Source: Bacillus timonensis (GTDB taxonomy: Bacteria; Bacillota; Bacilli; Bacillales; Bacillaceae_L). From it: a stretch of 64,000 nucleotides of DNA. The stretch covers positions 62,001 through 126,000 of the forward strand of contig JAIVAN010000004.1 in the NCBI GenBank assembly GCA_020171895.1, read 5' to 3'. Made by a program: the position numbers and the translations under genes. The notes below the pieces were generated by a model. It saw only the letters and a list, made by a program, of their open reading frames with translations, did not search any database and was not told the origin of the DNA. This document shows positions 1 through 8,805 of the stretch, in pieces; position 1 is the stretch's first letter, and each line of letters begins with the position of its first letter.

Positions 1-615
1 AATCCAGATGGTGTCACAATTCAGCAAAGAGGAATTGAGGAAGAACCAATTGCTCTAAAACAGTTATTATTACAGTTAAATGGGAATGATACGAACTTTA
101 AAAAATGGAAAGCAAATGGCATAGGCATTGATTTAAATAGACAATACCCAGCAGGATGGGACGAGTTAAAGGGGACATCGTCTACTGCTTCATTTCAATA
201 TTTCAAGGGAAACAAACCGTTAGAAGCTCCTGAAGTACAAGCTTTAGTAAAATTCACTTATAAGATAGATCCATTGATATCACTTGCATATCACTCTTCT
301 GGAAGAGTGCTGTATTGGTCATATAAAAATAATGCAAAAGTGATAAGACGTGATTATGAATTAGCTAAAAAAATCTCAACAACTACAGGGTATAGGCTTG
401 CTCAACCTCCTAAAACGGCGGTTGGAGGAGGATATACGGATTGGTTTATTCAAGAATTTAAACGACCAGGTATGACTGCAGAAATTAGTTTTCCTGTAAA
501 AAATACAAGTCCACCTCTTAAGGTATTTAAAGAGGAATGGAGTAGAAATAAAACGATTGGTTTATTGCTAGCTATTGAAGCAGAGAAGCTATATAAACAA
601 GGATTAATCAAATAA
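1..615 (+). CDS. M14-family zinc carboxypeptidase, C-terminal part (5' end outside window)
   Basis: The frame is open from base 1 to a TAA, giving about 204 residues with no start in view. GIDLNR (residues 42-47 of the visible part) is the conserved substrate-binding segment of M14 peptidases, AYHSSG carries the third zinc-ligand His (H98), and TAEISFP carries the catalytic Glu (E161). The first two zinc ligands (HxxE) must lie upstream. Bacillus relatives are gamma-D-glutamyl-diamino-acid endopeptidases acting on peptidoglycan peptides, often with LysM domains; no LysM is visible here. The family assignment is firm; the exact substrate is inferred. Confidence 0.85.
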   Translation, partial: NPDGVTIQQRGIEEEPIALKQLLLQLNGNDTNFKKWKANGIGIDLNRQYPAGWDELKGTSSTASFQYFKGNKPLEAPEVQALVKFTYKIDPLISLAYHSSGRVLYWSYKNNAKVIRRDYELAKKISTTTGYRLAQPPKTAVGGGYTDWFIQEFKRPGMTAEISFPVKNTSPPLKVFKEEWSRNKTIGLLLAIEAEKLYKQGLIK

Positions 616-675
616 TATTACAGGTGCTTTTGGAGAAAGCTATGAATGTTACATATATTGAAGGGGGTTTTTAGA

Positions 676-1005
676 GTGAAACAAAAGGTGACATTGTTAG
701 TATTAGCATTTTGCATGATCCTTGGATTTACGGCACTAAATGGGTATCAAGCTCAAGCAGAGAACGAAGAGGATTATAAAAAATGGGGAAGAATTGCTAT
801 GGATGTAGCAAAACTAAATTATACAGACAGTCAAATTAGTGATTATCAATACAAGGGCAGAGAAGAAATTTCAGATGCGCAATCAAAAGATACATTTGAG
901 CTAAAAGTAAAGGACGAAAATAGATCGTTTACAGCAAGAGTGATTATTTTATTTAATCCTAAAACGAATTCATTAATTTCACTAACACTTGAGGAAAAAC
1001 GATAA
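676..1005 (+). CDS. Small secreted protein, DUF3889-like
   Basis: Predicted 109-residue exported protein. A GTG start at 676 is preferred over the upstream in-frame ATG because AAGGGGGT lies 8 nt before it. The N-terminus is a clear signal peptide (KQK, then a hydrophobic stretch, then AQA before ENEED). The mature part of about 80 residues has a YKKWGRIAM...DYQYKGR pattern resembling DUF3889 (YqzG/YhdC-like) proteins of Bacillus, whose function is unknown. It lies 60 nt after the peptidase gene and could be cotranscribed with it; a terminator overlaps its 3' end. Confidence 0.75.
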   Translation: MKQKVTLLVLAFCMILGFTALNGYQAQAENEEDYKKWGRIAMDVAKLNYTDSQISDYQYKGREEISDAQSKDTFELKVKDENRSFTARVIILFNPKTNSLISLTLEEKR

Positions 1006-1027
1006 GACATTAGCTTTATCGTTTTTT
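995..1027 (+). terminator. Rho-independent terminator
   Basis: AAAACGATAA pairs with TTATCGTTTT across a short loop and runs into TTTTTT. The 5' arm overlaps the last codons of the secreted-protein gene. Confidence 0.75.
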
Positions 1028-1100
1028 CGTACGACTTTTCTCATCATTTTCCCACTTTGTTCATAAATTGTGATAAGGACATAAAGGGGGAGATTATTGA

Positions 1101-2525
1101 ATGAGAGAGGAAGAACGTAAAGCCTTAGAATATGCCATTGATGAAATCACAGAAATTGCAAAAGGTTTTGGTTTGGATTTTTATCCCATGAGATATGAGA
1201 TTTGTCCTGCAGATATTATTTATACATTTGGTGCGTACGGTATGCCTACTCGGTTTTCACATTGGAGTTTTGGAAAGCAATTTCATAAAATGAAGCTTCA
1301 TTATGATTTAGGTCTAAGTAAAATTTATGAATTAGTCATTAATTCAGATCCTTGCTATGCATTTTTATTAGATACGAATTCTCTTATCCAAAATAAATTA
1401 ATTGTCGCTCACGTATTGGCGCACTGCGATTTTTTCAAAAATAATTGTAGGTTTGAAAATACAAAGCGAGAAATGGTTGAAAGCATGGCAGCGACAGCAG
1501 AACGAGTAAAGCGCTATGAACATTTATATGGCAAACAAGAGGTTGAGAAGTTTTTAGATGCGGTACTTGCAATTCAAGAACATATTGATCCATCCCTCAT
1601 GAGACCGAAATTAGCATGGAGCATGGATGATGAGGATGAGAGTGAAGTATTAAAGCAAAAGAAAAAATCTTCACCATATGAAGACTTATGGTCACTTGAT
1701 CAAAAAGAGAAACCAAAATTGATTTCATCCGGTAAGAAGCGAAAAAAATTCCCACCAAGACCTGAAAAAGATTTATTGCTCTTCATTGAACAATATAGCT
1801 CTGAATTAGATGAATGGCAGCGGGATATTCTTACAATGATGAGAGAGGAAATGCTTTATTTTTGGCCACAGTTAGAGACGAAAATCATGAACGAAGGCTG
1901 GGCTTCGTATTGGCACCAACGTATCCTTCGCGAAATGGACCTAACCTCAAGTGAAGCAATTGAGTTCGCAAAGCTAAACGCAGGTGTTGTTCAGCCTGGA
2001 AGGACGCAAATTAATCCATATTACCTCGGTTTGAAAATCTTCGAAGACATTGAAGATCGTTACAACAATCCGAATGAAGAACTAAAACGGGCAGGGGTAA
2101 AGGAAGGGTCTGGTCGTGAAAAGATTTTTGAGGTGCGTGAAATCGAATCGGATATTTCATTTTTACGTAATTACTTAAACAAAGACCTCGTCATGCGTGA
2201 AGATATGTATCTTTTCCAAAAACAAGGTCGTGACTATAAAATTGTTGATAAAACGTGGGAGAATGTACGTGATCAGTTAGTCAGCATGCGTGTAAATGGA
2301 GGATTTCCTTATATTACAGTAAATGACGGTGACTATTTGAGAAGTGGTGAACTGTATTTGAAGCATGGGTTTGAAGGAATAGAGCTGGACTTGAAATATT
2401 TAGAAAAGGTAATGCCTTATGTGTATCAGCTGTGGGGAAGACCTGTTCACATGGAAACTGTGCTTGAGAACAAACCAGTACAGTTTACGTATGATGGAAA
2501 GAGTGTACATCGGAAGTATTTATAA
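1101..2525 (+). CDS. spoVR: Stage V sporulation protein R
   Basis: A 474-residue SpoVR family protein, about the usual length. The N-terminal half ([20 protein letters not shown], then [12 protein letters not shown]) and the [12 protein letters not shown] segment are hallmarks of the family, as is the [12 protein letters not shown] block in the middle. In B. subtilis SpoVR is needed for normal spore cortex formation; its biochemistry is not established. The ATG follows AAAGGGGGAG by about 10 nt. It appears monocistronic, with a terminator just after the stop. This is one of the markers that the host forms endospores. Confidence 0.95.
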   Translation: MREEERKALEYAIDEITEIAKGFGLDFYPMRYEICPADIIYTFGAYGMPTRFSHWSFGKQFHKMKLHYDLGLSKIYELVINSDPCYAFLLDTNSLIQNKLIVAHVLAHCDFFKNNCRFENTKREMVESMAATAERVKRYEHLYGKQEVEKFLDAVLAIQEHIDPSLMRPKLAWSMDDEDESEVLKQKKKSSPYEDLWSLDQKEKPKLISSGKKRKKFPPRPEKDLLLFIEQYSSELDEWQRDILTMMREEMLYFWPQLETKIMNEGWASYWHQRILREMDLTSSEAIEFAKLNAGVVQPGRTQINPYYLGLKIFEDIEDRYNNPNEELKRAGVKEGSGREKIFEVREIESDISFLRNYLNKDLVMREDMYLFQKQGRDYKIVDKTWENVRDQLVSMRVNGGFPYITVNDGDYLRSGELYLKHGFEGIELDLKYLEKVMPYVYQLWGRPVHMETVLENKPVQFTYDGKSVHRKYL

Positions 2526-2534
2526 GGGGTGGAG

Positions 2535-2563
2535 AAAGCTGCTGAGGGATCAGTGGCTTTTTT
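2535..2563 (+). terminator. Rho-independent terminator after spoVR
   Basis: AAAGC...CTGA pairs with TCAG...GCTTT and is followed by TTTTTT. Confidence 0.65.
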
Positions 2564-2730
2564 GTATTTAATTTCAGCACTCTGATATAATGTTAGACTT
2601 ACTAAACGGCAAGGTGGATTGGTAGATGTTGTTCGTTAATATACAAGAATTACTAATACAATTTTTGTTGTAGTAATGTTAAGGTAAACTATACGTTTTT
2701 GTGCATATTTTTTTAAGAGGTGAAAAATCA

Positions 2731-3672
2731 ATGAAGATATTAATAACAGGTGGTACAGGTTATATTGGGTCCACAACAACAGAAGTTGCTCTAGCAGAAA
2801 AGTATGAAGTTCATGTTTTAACTAGAAGCGAGAAAAAAGCTAAAGAGTTAAAGGAAATAGGAGTTTCTCCATTAGTGGGAGATTTATTAAAAGATGGAGA
2901 ATGGATTAATAAAATGAAGGATTTTGAATACATAATCCACTTAGCAGCTCCTCCAACATGGGGTAAAAAAGTAACAAAAAAGGTAGCAGAAAATTATAAA
3001 GTAAACCATTTTAACATGACTAAATCCTTATTGGATGTTTTAAAAGAATCTAAAAAACTTAAGAAACTTGTTTATGTAGCTGGAACTAGCTATCTTGGGG
3101 ATGCAGGTACAGAGGAAAAAGTAAATGAAAGTTTTCGTTCTGAAGCAAAAGGTTGGGGACCATATATTAAACCATCTGTTGATTGTTTACAAGATTATAA
3201 GAAGGAAGGGTTACCAATCGTAACAGCGTTCCCTGGAATGGTTTATGGACCTGATTCTTGGCTATCTCAGTTGATATTAACCCCATTATTTGAAAACAAA
3301 AAACTAACAAATCTTAAAGGGACTAACCCAATTATGGCACCAATCCATATCGAGGATTGTGCAAGAGCTTTCTTGCATTTACTACAAGCTGGTGAAATGC
3401 TTGAGGACTACATTTTAGTTGATAATGAATGCATCCCTTCTGAATCATTCTCAAATTTTGCAGGTGAGGTTTTAAATAAAGAGGTAAGAAGAAGATATGT
3501 ACCTGAGTGGTTATGTCATCTATTTATAGGCCCAGTTTTAACAGATTATGCGAAAGTTAATTCTAACTTTTCTAATGAAAAATTAAAGTCTACGAACTTT
3601 GAATTTAAATATCCTACTTATAAAGAGGGAATACCCAATGTAATCCAATTGTGGCTAGAGAAGAAAGGTTAA
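2731..3672 (+). CDS. NAD(P)-dependent epimerase/dehydratase family protein
   Basis: Extended SDR-type protein of 313 residues. The N-terminal Rossmann motif GGTGYIGS sits at residues 7-14, and LVGDLL and IIHLAAPP follow the usual nucleotide-binding pattern. In place of the YxxxK active site there is a YIKPSVDCLQDYKKEG segment, so the catalytic tyrosine assignment is unclear. The start at 2731 is chosen because AAGAGGTG lies 9 nt upstream; a GTG ten codons earlier lacks a ribosome site. It stands alone between two terminators. The substrate cannot be named: it could be a sugar-nucleotide epimerase relative or an atypical oxidoreductase. Confidence 0.8.
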   Translation: MKILITGGTGYIGSTTTEVALAEKYEVHVLTRSEKKAKELKEIGVSPLVGDLLKDGEWINKMKDFEYIIHLAAPPTWGKKVTKKVAENYKVNHFNMTKSLLDVLKESKKLKKLVYVAGTSYLGDAGTEEKVNESFRSEAKGWGPYIKPSVDCLQDYKKEGLPIVTAFPGMVYGPDSWLSQLILTPLFENKKLTNLKGTNPIMAPIHIEDCARAFLHLLQAGEMLEDYILVDNECIPSESFSNFAGEVLNKEVRRRYVPEWLCHLFIGPVLTDYAKVNSNFSNEKLKSTNFEFKYPTYKEGIPNVIQLWLEKKG

Positions 3673-3697
3673 GTCGACTATGACTTAACTTTTTTTG
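3668..3697 (+). terminator. Rho-independent terminator
   Basis: GTTAAGTC and GACTTAAC form an 8-bp stem followed by eight T residues, overlapping the epimerase stop codon. Confidence 0.85.
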
Positions 3698-3713
3698 TTA
3701 GATTTCTATACGA

Positions 3714-3954
3714 ATAGGAATTTGCACCATGGTGAATGAAAATGTGCGCTTGAATTTGCGTTTATCGAATGTTGGCATTTTGTAACTAACGCGTGTTAAT
3801 CGGAGTGGAAGAACCGAGACTCCTGCGGGAGATAGCGCTAGGCCCCCGACTCCACAGGCAAAGTCGAGGAGGCTCAAGAAGCGCCCCGCGGAAAGCGAGA
3901 GTTCTGCAACGTAGATTAACACCCCAAGTAGAGATTCGTATTTTCAGGGTAGTC
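3714..3954 (+). repeat. Intergenic palindromic repeat, copy A
   Basis: Member of the roughly 250-bp family described for copies B to G. The core (3793-3922) is bounded by GTGTTAAT and ATTAACAC. It holds the shared blocks GAGACTCCTGCGGGA and GCCCCGCGGAAAGCGAGA. The outer flanks ATTTGCACCAT and ATTTTCAGGGTAG are also shared. It is much more GC-rich than its surroundings and fills most of the gap between the epimerase and ars operons. Short frames across it are not credible genes. Confidence 0.85.
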
Positions 3955-4031
3955 AATACTAATAATTGGAGACTATTAGGAAACGATATATTAAGGCACA
4001 ATTCATCAATTGTAGACATTAGAGCTTAGAG

Positions 4032-4061
4032 TTGACTCATATAAGTATATTATTATATATT
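4032..4061 (+). promoter_or_regulatory. Candidate promoter/operator of the arsRBC operon
   Basis: TTGACT at 4032 and TATATT at 4056 form a SigA-like pair with an 18-bp spacer, 38 nt before arsR. The spacer is AT-rich with dyad character (ATATAAGTATATTATTATAT), a likely place for ArsR to bind. The operator differs from the ATCAA-N6-TTGAT sites found elsewhere in the window. Confidence 0.5.
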
Positions 4062-4098
4062 AATTCGTGGAGTTTTTACGTATAGGGGAGGTGCATTC

Positions 4099-4443
4099 AT
4101 GGAGGCTTTGGAGGTAGGAATGGAAAAAGCGGCAATAATCTTTAAATTATTAGGGGATAAAACTCGTCTTTCAATGGTAAGTATATTAAATACAAGTGAC
4201 TGTTGTGTTTGTGAATTTGTCGAACTATTTCAAGTGAGTCAACCTGCTATTAGCCAACATGTTCGTAAATTAAAGGATGCTGGCATCGTAAAGGAAACGA
4301 GAAAAGGACAGTGGGTCATCTATTCTTTAAATAAGGATAGTGATGCATATCCTTTGATCGAAAGCTTACTTCAGCACCTTCCAAACCAAGATTTTCGATT
4401 AAAACAACTAGAGGAACAGGGATTAAGAATTTCATGTAATTAA
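4099..4443 (+). CDS. arsR: ArsR-family arsenic-responsive repressor
   Basis: A 114-residue winged-helix regulator and first gene of an arsenic operon. The helix-turn-helix reads [19 protein letters not shown], and CCVCE (C35, C36, C38) matches the As(III)/Sb(III)-sensing CxC of ArsR proteins that lies at the start of the DNA-recognition region. The ATG at 4099 follows GGGGAGGT by 6 nt; a second ATG at 4120 with its own GGAGGT is a possible alternative. The arsenite pump gene starts 16 nt after the stop, so the two are cotranscribed. Binding of arsenite should release the repressor from the promoter upstream. Confidence 0.92.
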   Translation: MEALEVGMEKAAIIFKLLGDKTRLSMVSILNTSDCCVCEFVELFQVSQPAISQHVRKLKDAGIVKETRKGQWVIYSLNKDSDAYPLIESLLQHLPNQDFRLKQLEEQGLRISCN

Positions 4444-4459
4444 AAAGGAGGGATTCAGT

Positions 4460-5755
4460 TTGTCATCCGTAATTTTAGCATCAATTATATTTTTAATAAC
4501 CTTAACCTTAGTCATTTGGCAACCGAAAGGGTTATCGATTGGATGGTCAGCTTGTGGTGGGGCAATACTAGCTTTACTAGTACAAGTAGTTGATTTTCAG
4601 GACGTGATTGATGTTACGTCTATCGTCTGGAATGCAACACTAGCATTTATCGCCATTATTATTATTTCATTAATTTTAGACGAAATTGGATTTTTTGAAT
4701 GGTCTGCCCTACATATGGCTAGAGCTGCAAAAGGGAATGGAGTAAGGATGTTTGTCTATGTGACTATCCTAGGAGCTTTGGTTGCAGCTTTCTTTGCAAA
4801 CGATGGTGCAGCCCTAATCTTAACTCCTATCGTACTTGCGATGGTAAGAAATCTGAATTTCAATGAAAAAATGGTTTTTCCTTTTATCATTGCAAGTGGA
4901 TTTATTGCAGATACAACTTCACTTCCGTTAGTCGTTAGTAACTTAGTAAACATCGTTTCTGCTGATTTTTTTGGAATAGGGTTTGTTGAGTTTGCTTCAA
5001 GAATGATTGTTCCTAACTTCTTTTCATTAGGAGCTAGTATTTTAGTGCTTTACTTATTTTTTAGAAAAAGCATTCCAAAAAATTATGATATCTCTCAATT
5101 AAAAAAGCCGTCTGATGCCATACGCGATGAAAAAATGTTTCGTATTTCTTGGATTGTATTGTCCATCCTTTTAGTAGGATATTTTGCGAGCGAGTTTACT
5201 GGTATACCTGTTTCATTCATAGCAGGTATAATCGCCATTTTCTTCTTATTTATGGCTAAAAACAGCAAAGCAGTTGATACAAAGGCAGTAGTGAAAGGTG
5301 CACCTTGGGCTGTAGTATTCTTTTCTATTGGTATGTATGTCGTGGTGTATGGATTGAGAAACGTTGGGTTAACAAATGTATTGGCAGATTTAATTCAAAT
5401 GACGGCTGATGAAGGGTTGTTTGCTGCAACGGTTGGAATGGGTTTCATTGCCGCTATACTATCATCTGTTATGAATAATATGCCAACAGTGATGATCGAT
5501 GCACTTGCAATTGCAGATACGAATACAAGTGGTATAACACGTGAAGCGCTCATATATGCAAATGTCATTGGCTCTGACTTAGGTCCAAAAATTACTCCAA
5601 TAGGTTCTTTAGCAACGCTACTATGGCTACATGTGTTATCGTTAAAAGGTGTGAAGATTTCATGGGGCACTTATTTTAAAACAGGTATTATCTTAACAAT
5701 TCCTACATTATTTATTACGTTAGTAGGTCTATATTTATGGCTTCAATTACTATAA
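4460..5755 (+). CDS. arsB: Arsenite efflux membrane protein ArsB
   Basis: A 431-residue integral membrane protein with about 11-12 hydrophobic segments, the usual size for ArsB. Family features include [21 protein letters not shown] in the second helix region, [19 protein letters not shown], the [19 protein letters not shown] loop and [19 protein letters not shown] near the C-terminus. It expels As(III)/Sb(III) using the proton gradient. No arsA ATPase gene is present, so it is likely to act as a secondary carrier. The start is TTG, supported by AAGGAGG 7 nt upstream. It sits between arsR and arsC in one operon. Confidence 0.93.
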   Translation: MSSVILASIIFLITLTLVIWQPKGLSIGWSACGGAILALLVQVVDFQDVIDVTSIVWNATLAFIAIIIISLILDEIGFFEWSALHMARAAKGNGVRMFVYVTILGALVAAFFANDGAALILTPIVLAMVRNLNFNEKMVFPFIIASGFIADTTSLPLVVSNLVNIVSADFFGIGFVEFASRMIVPNFFSLGASILVLYLFFRKSIPKNYDISQLKKPSDAIRDEKMFRISWIVLSILLVGYFASEFTGIPVSFIAGIIAIFFLFMAKNSKAVDTKAVVKGAPWAVVFFSIGMYVVVYGLRNVGLTNVLADLIQMTADEGLFAATVGMGFIAAILSSVMNNMPTVMIDALAIADTNTSGITREALIYANVIGSDLGPKITPIGSLATLLWLHVLSLKGVKISWGTYFKTGIILTIPTLFITLVGLYLWLQLL

Positions 5756-5777
5756 AACAATAAAGGAGAAATATATC

Positions 5778-6197
5778 ATGACGAAAAAAACAATTTACTT
5801 CTTATGTACAGGTAACTCATGCCGTAGCCAAATGGCTGAAGGATGGGCGAAAAAACATTTAGGTGACGAATGGGAAGTGAAAAGTGCTGGACTTGAAGCA
5901 CATGGCTTAAATCCAAATGCCGTTAAAGCAATGAAAGAAGCGGGTATTGATATTACAAATCAAACATCTGATGTAATTGACCCTGAAATTTTAAACCGTG
6001 CAGATTTAGTAGTGACACTTTGTGGACATGCTGCTGACCATTGTCCAGTAACACCCCCACACGTGAAACGTGTTCACTGGGGATTTGACGACCCTGCTAA
6101 AGCAGAAGGAACAGAAGAAGAAAAGTGGGCTTTCTTTCAACGAGTACGTGACGAAATCAGCGACCGAATCAATCACTTTGCCAAAACTGGTGAATAA
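5778..6197 (+). CDS. arsC: Thioredoxin-coupled arsenate reductase
   Basis: A 139-residue low-molecular-weight-phosphatase-type arsenate reductase. The P-loop CTGNSCR places the nucleophile at C10 and the Arg at R16. The disulfide relay pair C82 and C89 is intact in [10 protein letters not shown], and the D-P of WGFDDPAK supplies the general acid. It reduces As(V) to As(III), which ArsB then exports. The ATG follows AAAGGAGAAA. It is the last gene of arsRBC and a terminator follows at once. Confidence 0.95.
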   Translation: MTKKTIYFLCTGNSCRSQMAEGWAKKHLGDEWEVKSAGLEAHGLNPNAVKAMKEAGIDITNQTSDVIDPEILNRADLVVTLCGHAADHCPVTPPHVKRVHWGFDDPAKAEGTEEEKWAFFQRVRDEISDRINHFAKTGE

Positions 6198-6209
6198 TAC
6201 ACTCTTTCC

Positions 6210-6239
6210 AAGCATCATACAAAAGTATGGTGCTTTTCC
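6210..6239 (+). terminator. Rho-independent terminator of the ars operon
   Basis: AAGCATCATAC and GTATGGTGCTT form an 11-bp stem (one wobble pair) around an AAAA loop, followed by TTTT. Confidence 0.85.
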
Positions 6240-6242
6240 TAT

Positions 6243-6496
6243 GCAATTAAGAATTTGCACCATGAAGGATGAAAATGTGAAATGAATTTTTGCGTTTATA
6301 GAATGTTGGTCTTTAGTAATTCTTTCGTGTTAACCGTAGTGGAAGGACCGAGACTCCTACGGGAAATGCGCCGGGCTTGAGACCCCACAGGCCAAAGGCC
6401 GAGGAGGCTCAAGTGGCGCCCCGTGGAAAGCGAGAGTCCTGCAACGAAGGTTAACACCCCATGTTGATAGTAACGAATTGTATTTTCAGGGTAGCC
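6243..6496 (+). repeat. Intergenic palindromic repeat, copy B
   Basis: Core 6327-6457 is bounded by perfect 9-bp inverted ends GTGTTAACC / GGTTAACAC. The centre can fold on GCTTGAG/CTCAAG and GGCC/GGCC arms. The flanks GCAATTAAGAATTTGCACCA and TATTTTCAGGGTAG match the other copies. It lies between two convergent transcription units. Confidence 0.88.
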
Positions 6497-6520
6497 AATC
6501 AAAGGATTTCTAAATAACAA

Positions 6521-6570
6521 AAAACGCCAATAGGCAACTAAACGGGTTAGAAGTCTAACAAAGGCGTTTT
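6521..6570 (-). terminator. Terminator of the minus-strand gene cluster
   Basis: On the minus strand AAAACGCC...GGCGTTTT forms an outer stem, with an inner TTAGAC/GTCTAA pairing, and runs into TTTTTTG. It ends the SDR gene's transcript. Confidence 0.7.
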
Positions 6571-6574
6571 ATCA

Positions 6575-7303
6575 TTATAATATACCTTTTGGAGGAAGTA
6601 TCTTTACTTCATCAATTCGAACATGTAATGGCCTACGTGCAATATCAAATATACTGTCTGCCACATCCTCAGGCTTTAACATATCCTCTGGCTGTAACCC
6701 CTCAATGCCAGCAGTCATCTCAGTTAACGTTGCTCCAGGAGATACAACTGACACTCGAATATTATCATGCTTTCCTTCTTCATTTAAAATGCTTGAAAAG
6801 CCACGAATGGCATACTTTGATGTTCCATAACCTGAATTATATGGTAGAGGAATATAGCCAGCTACTGAGGCAATATTAATAATTCGACCACCGCCTTGAG
6901 TCTTCATCAATTTAAAGGCTTCACGACAACAAAGGAAAACACCCGTAACATTCGTATCCATGATATCTTGCCATTCTTTTAACGTTGTCTCCTCAATGGA
7001 TTTAAAAAGCCCGATTCCCGCATTATTGATTACGACGTCTATTTTACCCATTGATAGATGTATTATTTGAAATAAATGTGTAACAGATTCTTCCTGTGTA
7101 ACATCTAAAAATACTTCCCTTATTTCTCCTGCTCGAATGGAGAACCTACCATCTACTTTGGGTGCTTGTCTGGATGTTGAAATAACACAAGCACCGTGTG
7201 AAGCTAAGAGTGAAGCAGTTGCTGCCCCAATCCCACGAGTACCACCAGTAATAAGGATGACTTTTCCGTGAAGTTCCTTCTCATATGTTAACGTTTCAGA
7301 CAT
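6575..7303 (-). CDS. Short-chain dehydrogenase/reductase
   Basis: Classical SDR of 242 residues. GGTRGIGA is the cofactor motif, NNAG the structural motif, and the Ser-Tyr-Lys active site is S in IINIASVAG with Y and K in YGTSKYA. The ATG at 7303 overlaps the stop of the PilZ gene (ATGTCTGA), with AAGGA upstream, so translation of the two is probably coupled. The substrate is unknown. In this neighbourhood a pterin or carbonyl substrate is conceivable, because sepiapterin reductases are SDRs, but this is inference; a FabG-like or generic carbonyl reductase is equally possible. Confidence 0.85.
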   Translation of the reverse strand: MSETLTYEKELHGKVILITGGTRGIGAATASLLASHGACVISTSRQAPKVDGRFSIRAGEIREVFLDVTQEESVTHLFQIIHLSMGKIDVVINNAGIGLFKSIEETTLKEWQDIMDTNVTGVFLCCREAFKLMKTQGGGRIINIASVAGYIPLPYNSGYGTSKYAIRGFSSILNEEGKHDNIRVSVVSPGATLTEMTAGIEGLQPEDMLKPEDVADSIFDIARRPLHVRIDEVKILPPKGIL

Positions 7304-7607
7304 ACGAATTTTCCTTATCAAGCTTGCTCATTTCATTATCTCTATTAATTTCAATGCCATAGTTATATGAGTCTTCTAATTGATGTTTTCTTACAACTTT
7401 ACCTTTGATGGTCTCTGTTGGATCTAAAACAGGGATGATAAAAGAAATGTATTCATTTAAGTTTAATTCAGAAGAAGAAGTAAATTGGATCCCGGAATAA
7501 CTAATATCATTAATTAAAATTGAGATATTTTGTTCAACTGGAGATACAATTTTCATTTCTAAGTACTCTTCCATGTTTATTCTTAAGTATTTTCTACGAT
7601 CGACCAT
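7296..7607 (-). CDS. PilZ-domain cyclic-di-GMP-binding protein
   Basis: A single-domain PilZ protein of 103 residues. The c-di-GMP contacts are visible: RKYLR near the N-terminus (RxxxR) and DISYSGIQF (D/N-x-S-x-x-G). A C-terminal strand pair with YGIEI completes the barrel. It has no other domain, so it probably acts as a small adaptor that changes partner when c-di-GMP rises. It lies 43 nt downstream of a diguanylate cyclase gene and overlaps the SDR gene. The ATG is preceded by AAAAGGAG. Confidence 0.85.
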   Translation of the reverse strand: MVDRRKYLRINMEEYLEMKIVSPVEQNISILINDISYSGIQFTSSSELNLNEYISFIIPVLDPTETIKGKVVRKHQLEDSYNYGIEINRDNEMSKLDKENSYV

Positions 7608-7650
7608 TGTTCTAACTCCTTTTACCGTATTCTAAAGTATATTCTACTGT

Positions 7651-8760
7651 CTATACTGATTTCTGAATGAATTCATTTGTAAAGATGGCAAATTGATTTT
7701 TCCCATTTCTCTTCGCATGATACATCGCCATGTCAGCATATTTGAATAATGAAACCGAATCATGCGCAACTTTAGGTGCAGTTGCAATTCCGATACTGGC
7801 TGTTACTTTAAATGATTTAATAATGTCAATACCATCTATTAAGATAGGATCTCTTAAGTTTTTTAAGATGCCTTCAGCTACTTCTTTACAAACCTCGACT
7901 AATTCCTTTTGTTTACTTCCCGTAGGTGAATGTGGAATAAGGACGATAAATTCGTCTCCACCCATACGTCCAACAACTCTACCGACAATATCTACTGTTC
8001 TTACGCTCTTTTTTAACAAACTTGCAATATGAATGAGCAACTCGTCACCTTTGTCATGACCAAGGGTATCATTTACATTTTTGAAATTATCTAAGTCGAT
8101 AATCATCATCGCAACCTCGAAGTTCTTTTCTTTTTGCATACTGTTCATGAATTTCTCAATTTCTTGGTTCATTTTTAATCGGTTAACAAGACCGGTAAGT
8201 GGGTCATGATATGCCATATGCAAAGCCTTTTCTTCGTTGGCTTCTGCCTTCTTTCGGAACCCTTCACTCAATACAGCCTGAGAGATCAATGCGGAAGAAA
8301 GCAATAAAAAACTTAAATTAATAAAAGCTGGACTAATTGTCGTATCAAAATTCGTACTTGCACTCATGATTGTCGGATTAAAAAACATAATATAATTGAT
8401 ATTAATCAAGGCAAGAAAAGAACCGAGTAATGTAACTTTCCAATCTTGATAAATATTAATTAGTACTAAAACGGCAATGAGTGATGTAATATTGGACAGG
8501 AAAATCTCCTGAGTATTGCTAATAAATAGCACGATAAACACAGAAACAGTATTTATATACATGATGGAATAGATTTGTTTTTTTAGAAGAGTAAAAATAA
8601 AGCTTGTAATGGTTAATGCAATTAAACCTATGCTCCCAATAAAATAATTTATCGGTTGATTCGTTGATAGGTGTGAGAGAACATTTAAGCCACTCAGAAC
8701 AATAATAAGGATGATAATGACTTGGTTCCGTTTATTGATGATGGATAATTTTTTGTCCAA
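7651..8760 (-). CDS. Membrane diguanylate cyclase (GGDEF)
   Basis: The N-terminal half holds about six hydrophobic segments (a membrane sensor without a recognised name), and the C-terminal half is a GGDEF domain. HDPLTGLVNR, DLDNFKNVNDTLGH and RMGGDEF are intact, so it should make c-di-GMP from GTP. An RxxD candidate for the inhibitory site (RTVD) is present but is separated from GGDEF by nine residues instead of five because of an extra VVGR. The TTG start at 8760 is preferred because TGGAGGAG lies 7 nt upstream; a further TTG at 8793 lacks a ribosome site. The gene belongs to the minus-strand c-di-GMP/pterin cluster. Confidence 0.88.
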   Translation of the reverse strand: MDKKLSIINKRNQVIIILIIVLSGLNVLSHLSTNQPINYFIGSIGLIALTITSFIFTLLKKQIYSIMYINTVSVFIVLFISNTQEIFLSNITSLIAVLVLINIYQDWKVTLLGSFLALININYIMFFNPTIMSASTNFDTTISPAFINLSFLLLSSALISQAVLSEGFRKKAEANEEKALHMAYHDPLTGLVNRLKMNQEIEKFMNSMQKEKNFEVAMMIIDLDNFKNVNDTLGHDKGDELLIHIASLLKKSVRTVDIVGRVVGRMGGDEFIVLIPHSPTGSKQKELVEVCKEVAEGILKNLRDPILIDGIDIIKSFKVTASIGIATAPKVAHDSVSLFKYADMAMYHAKRNGKNQFAIFTNEFIQKSV

Positions 8761-8805
8761 AGGTCCAACTCCTCCATTTTTAAAGGATTCCAAAAAGTAT
8801 TTATT

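Noticed and set aside
6589-6879. Plus-strand 96-codon frame opposite the SDR gene
   Set aside because: It is the reverse complement of a well-supported SDR with all catalytic motifs.
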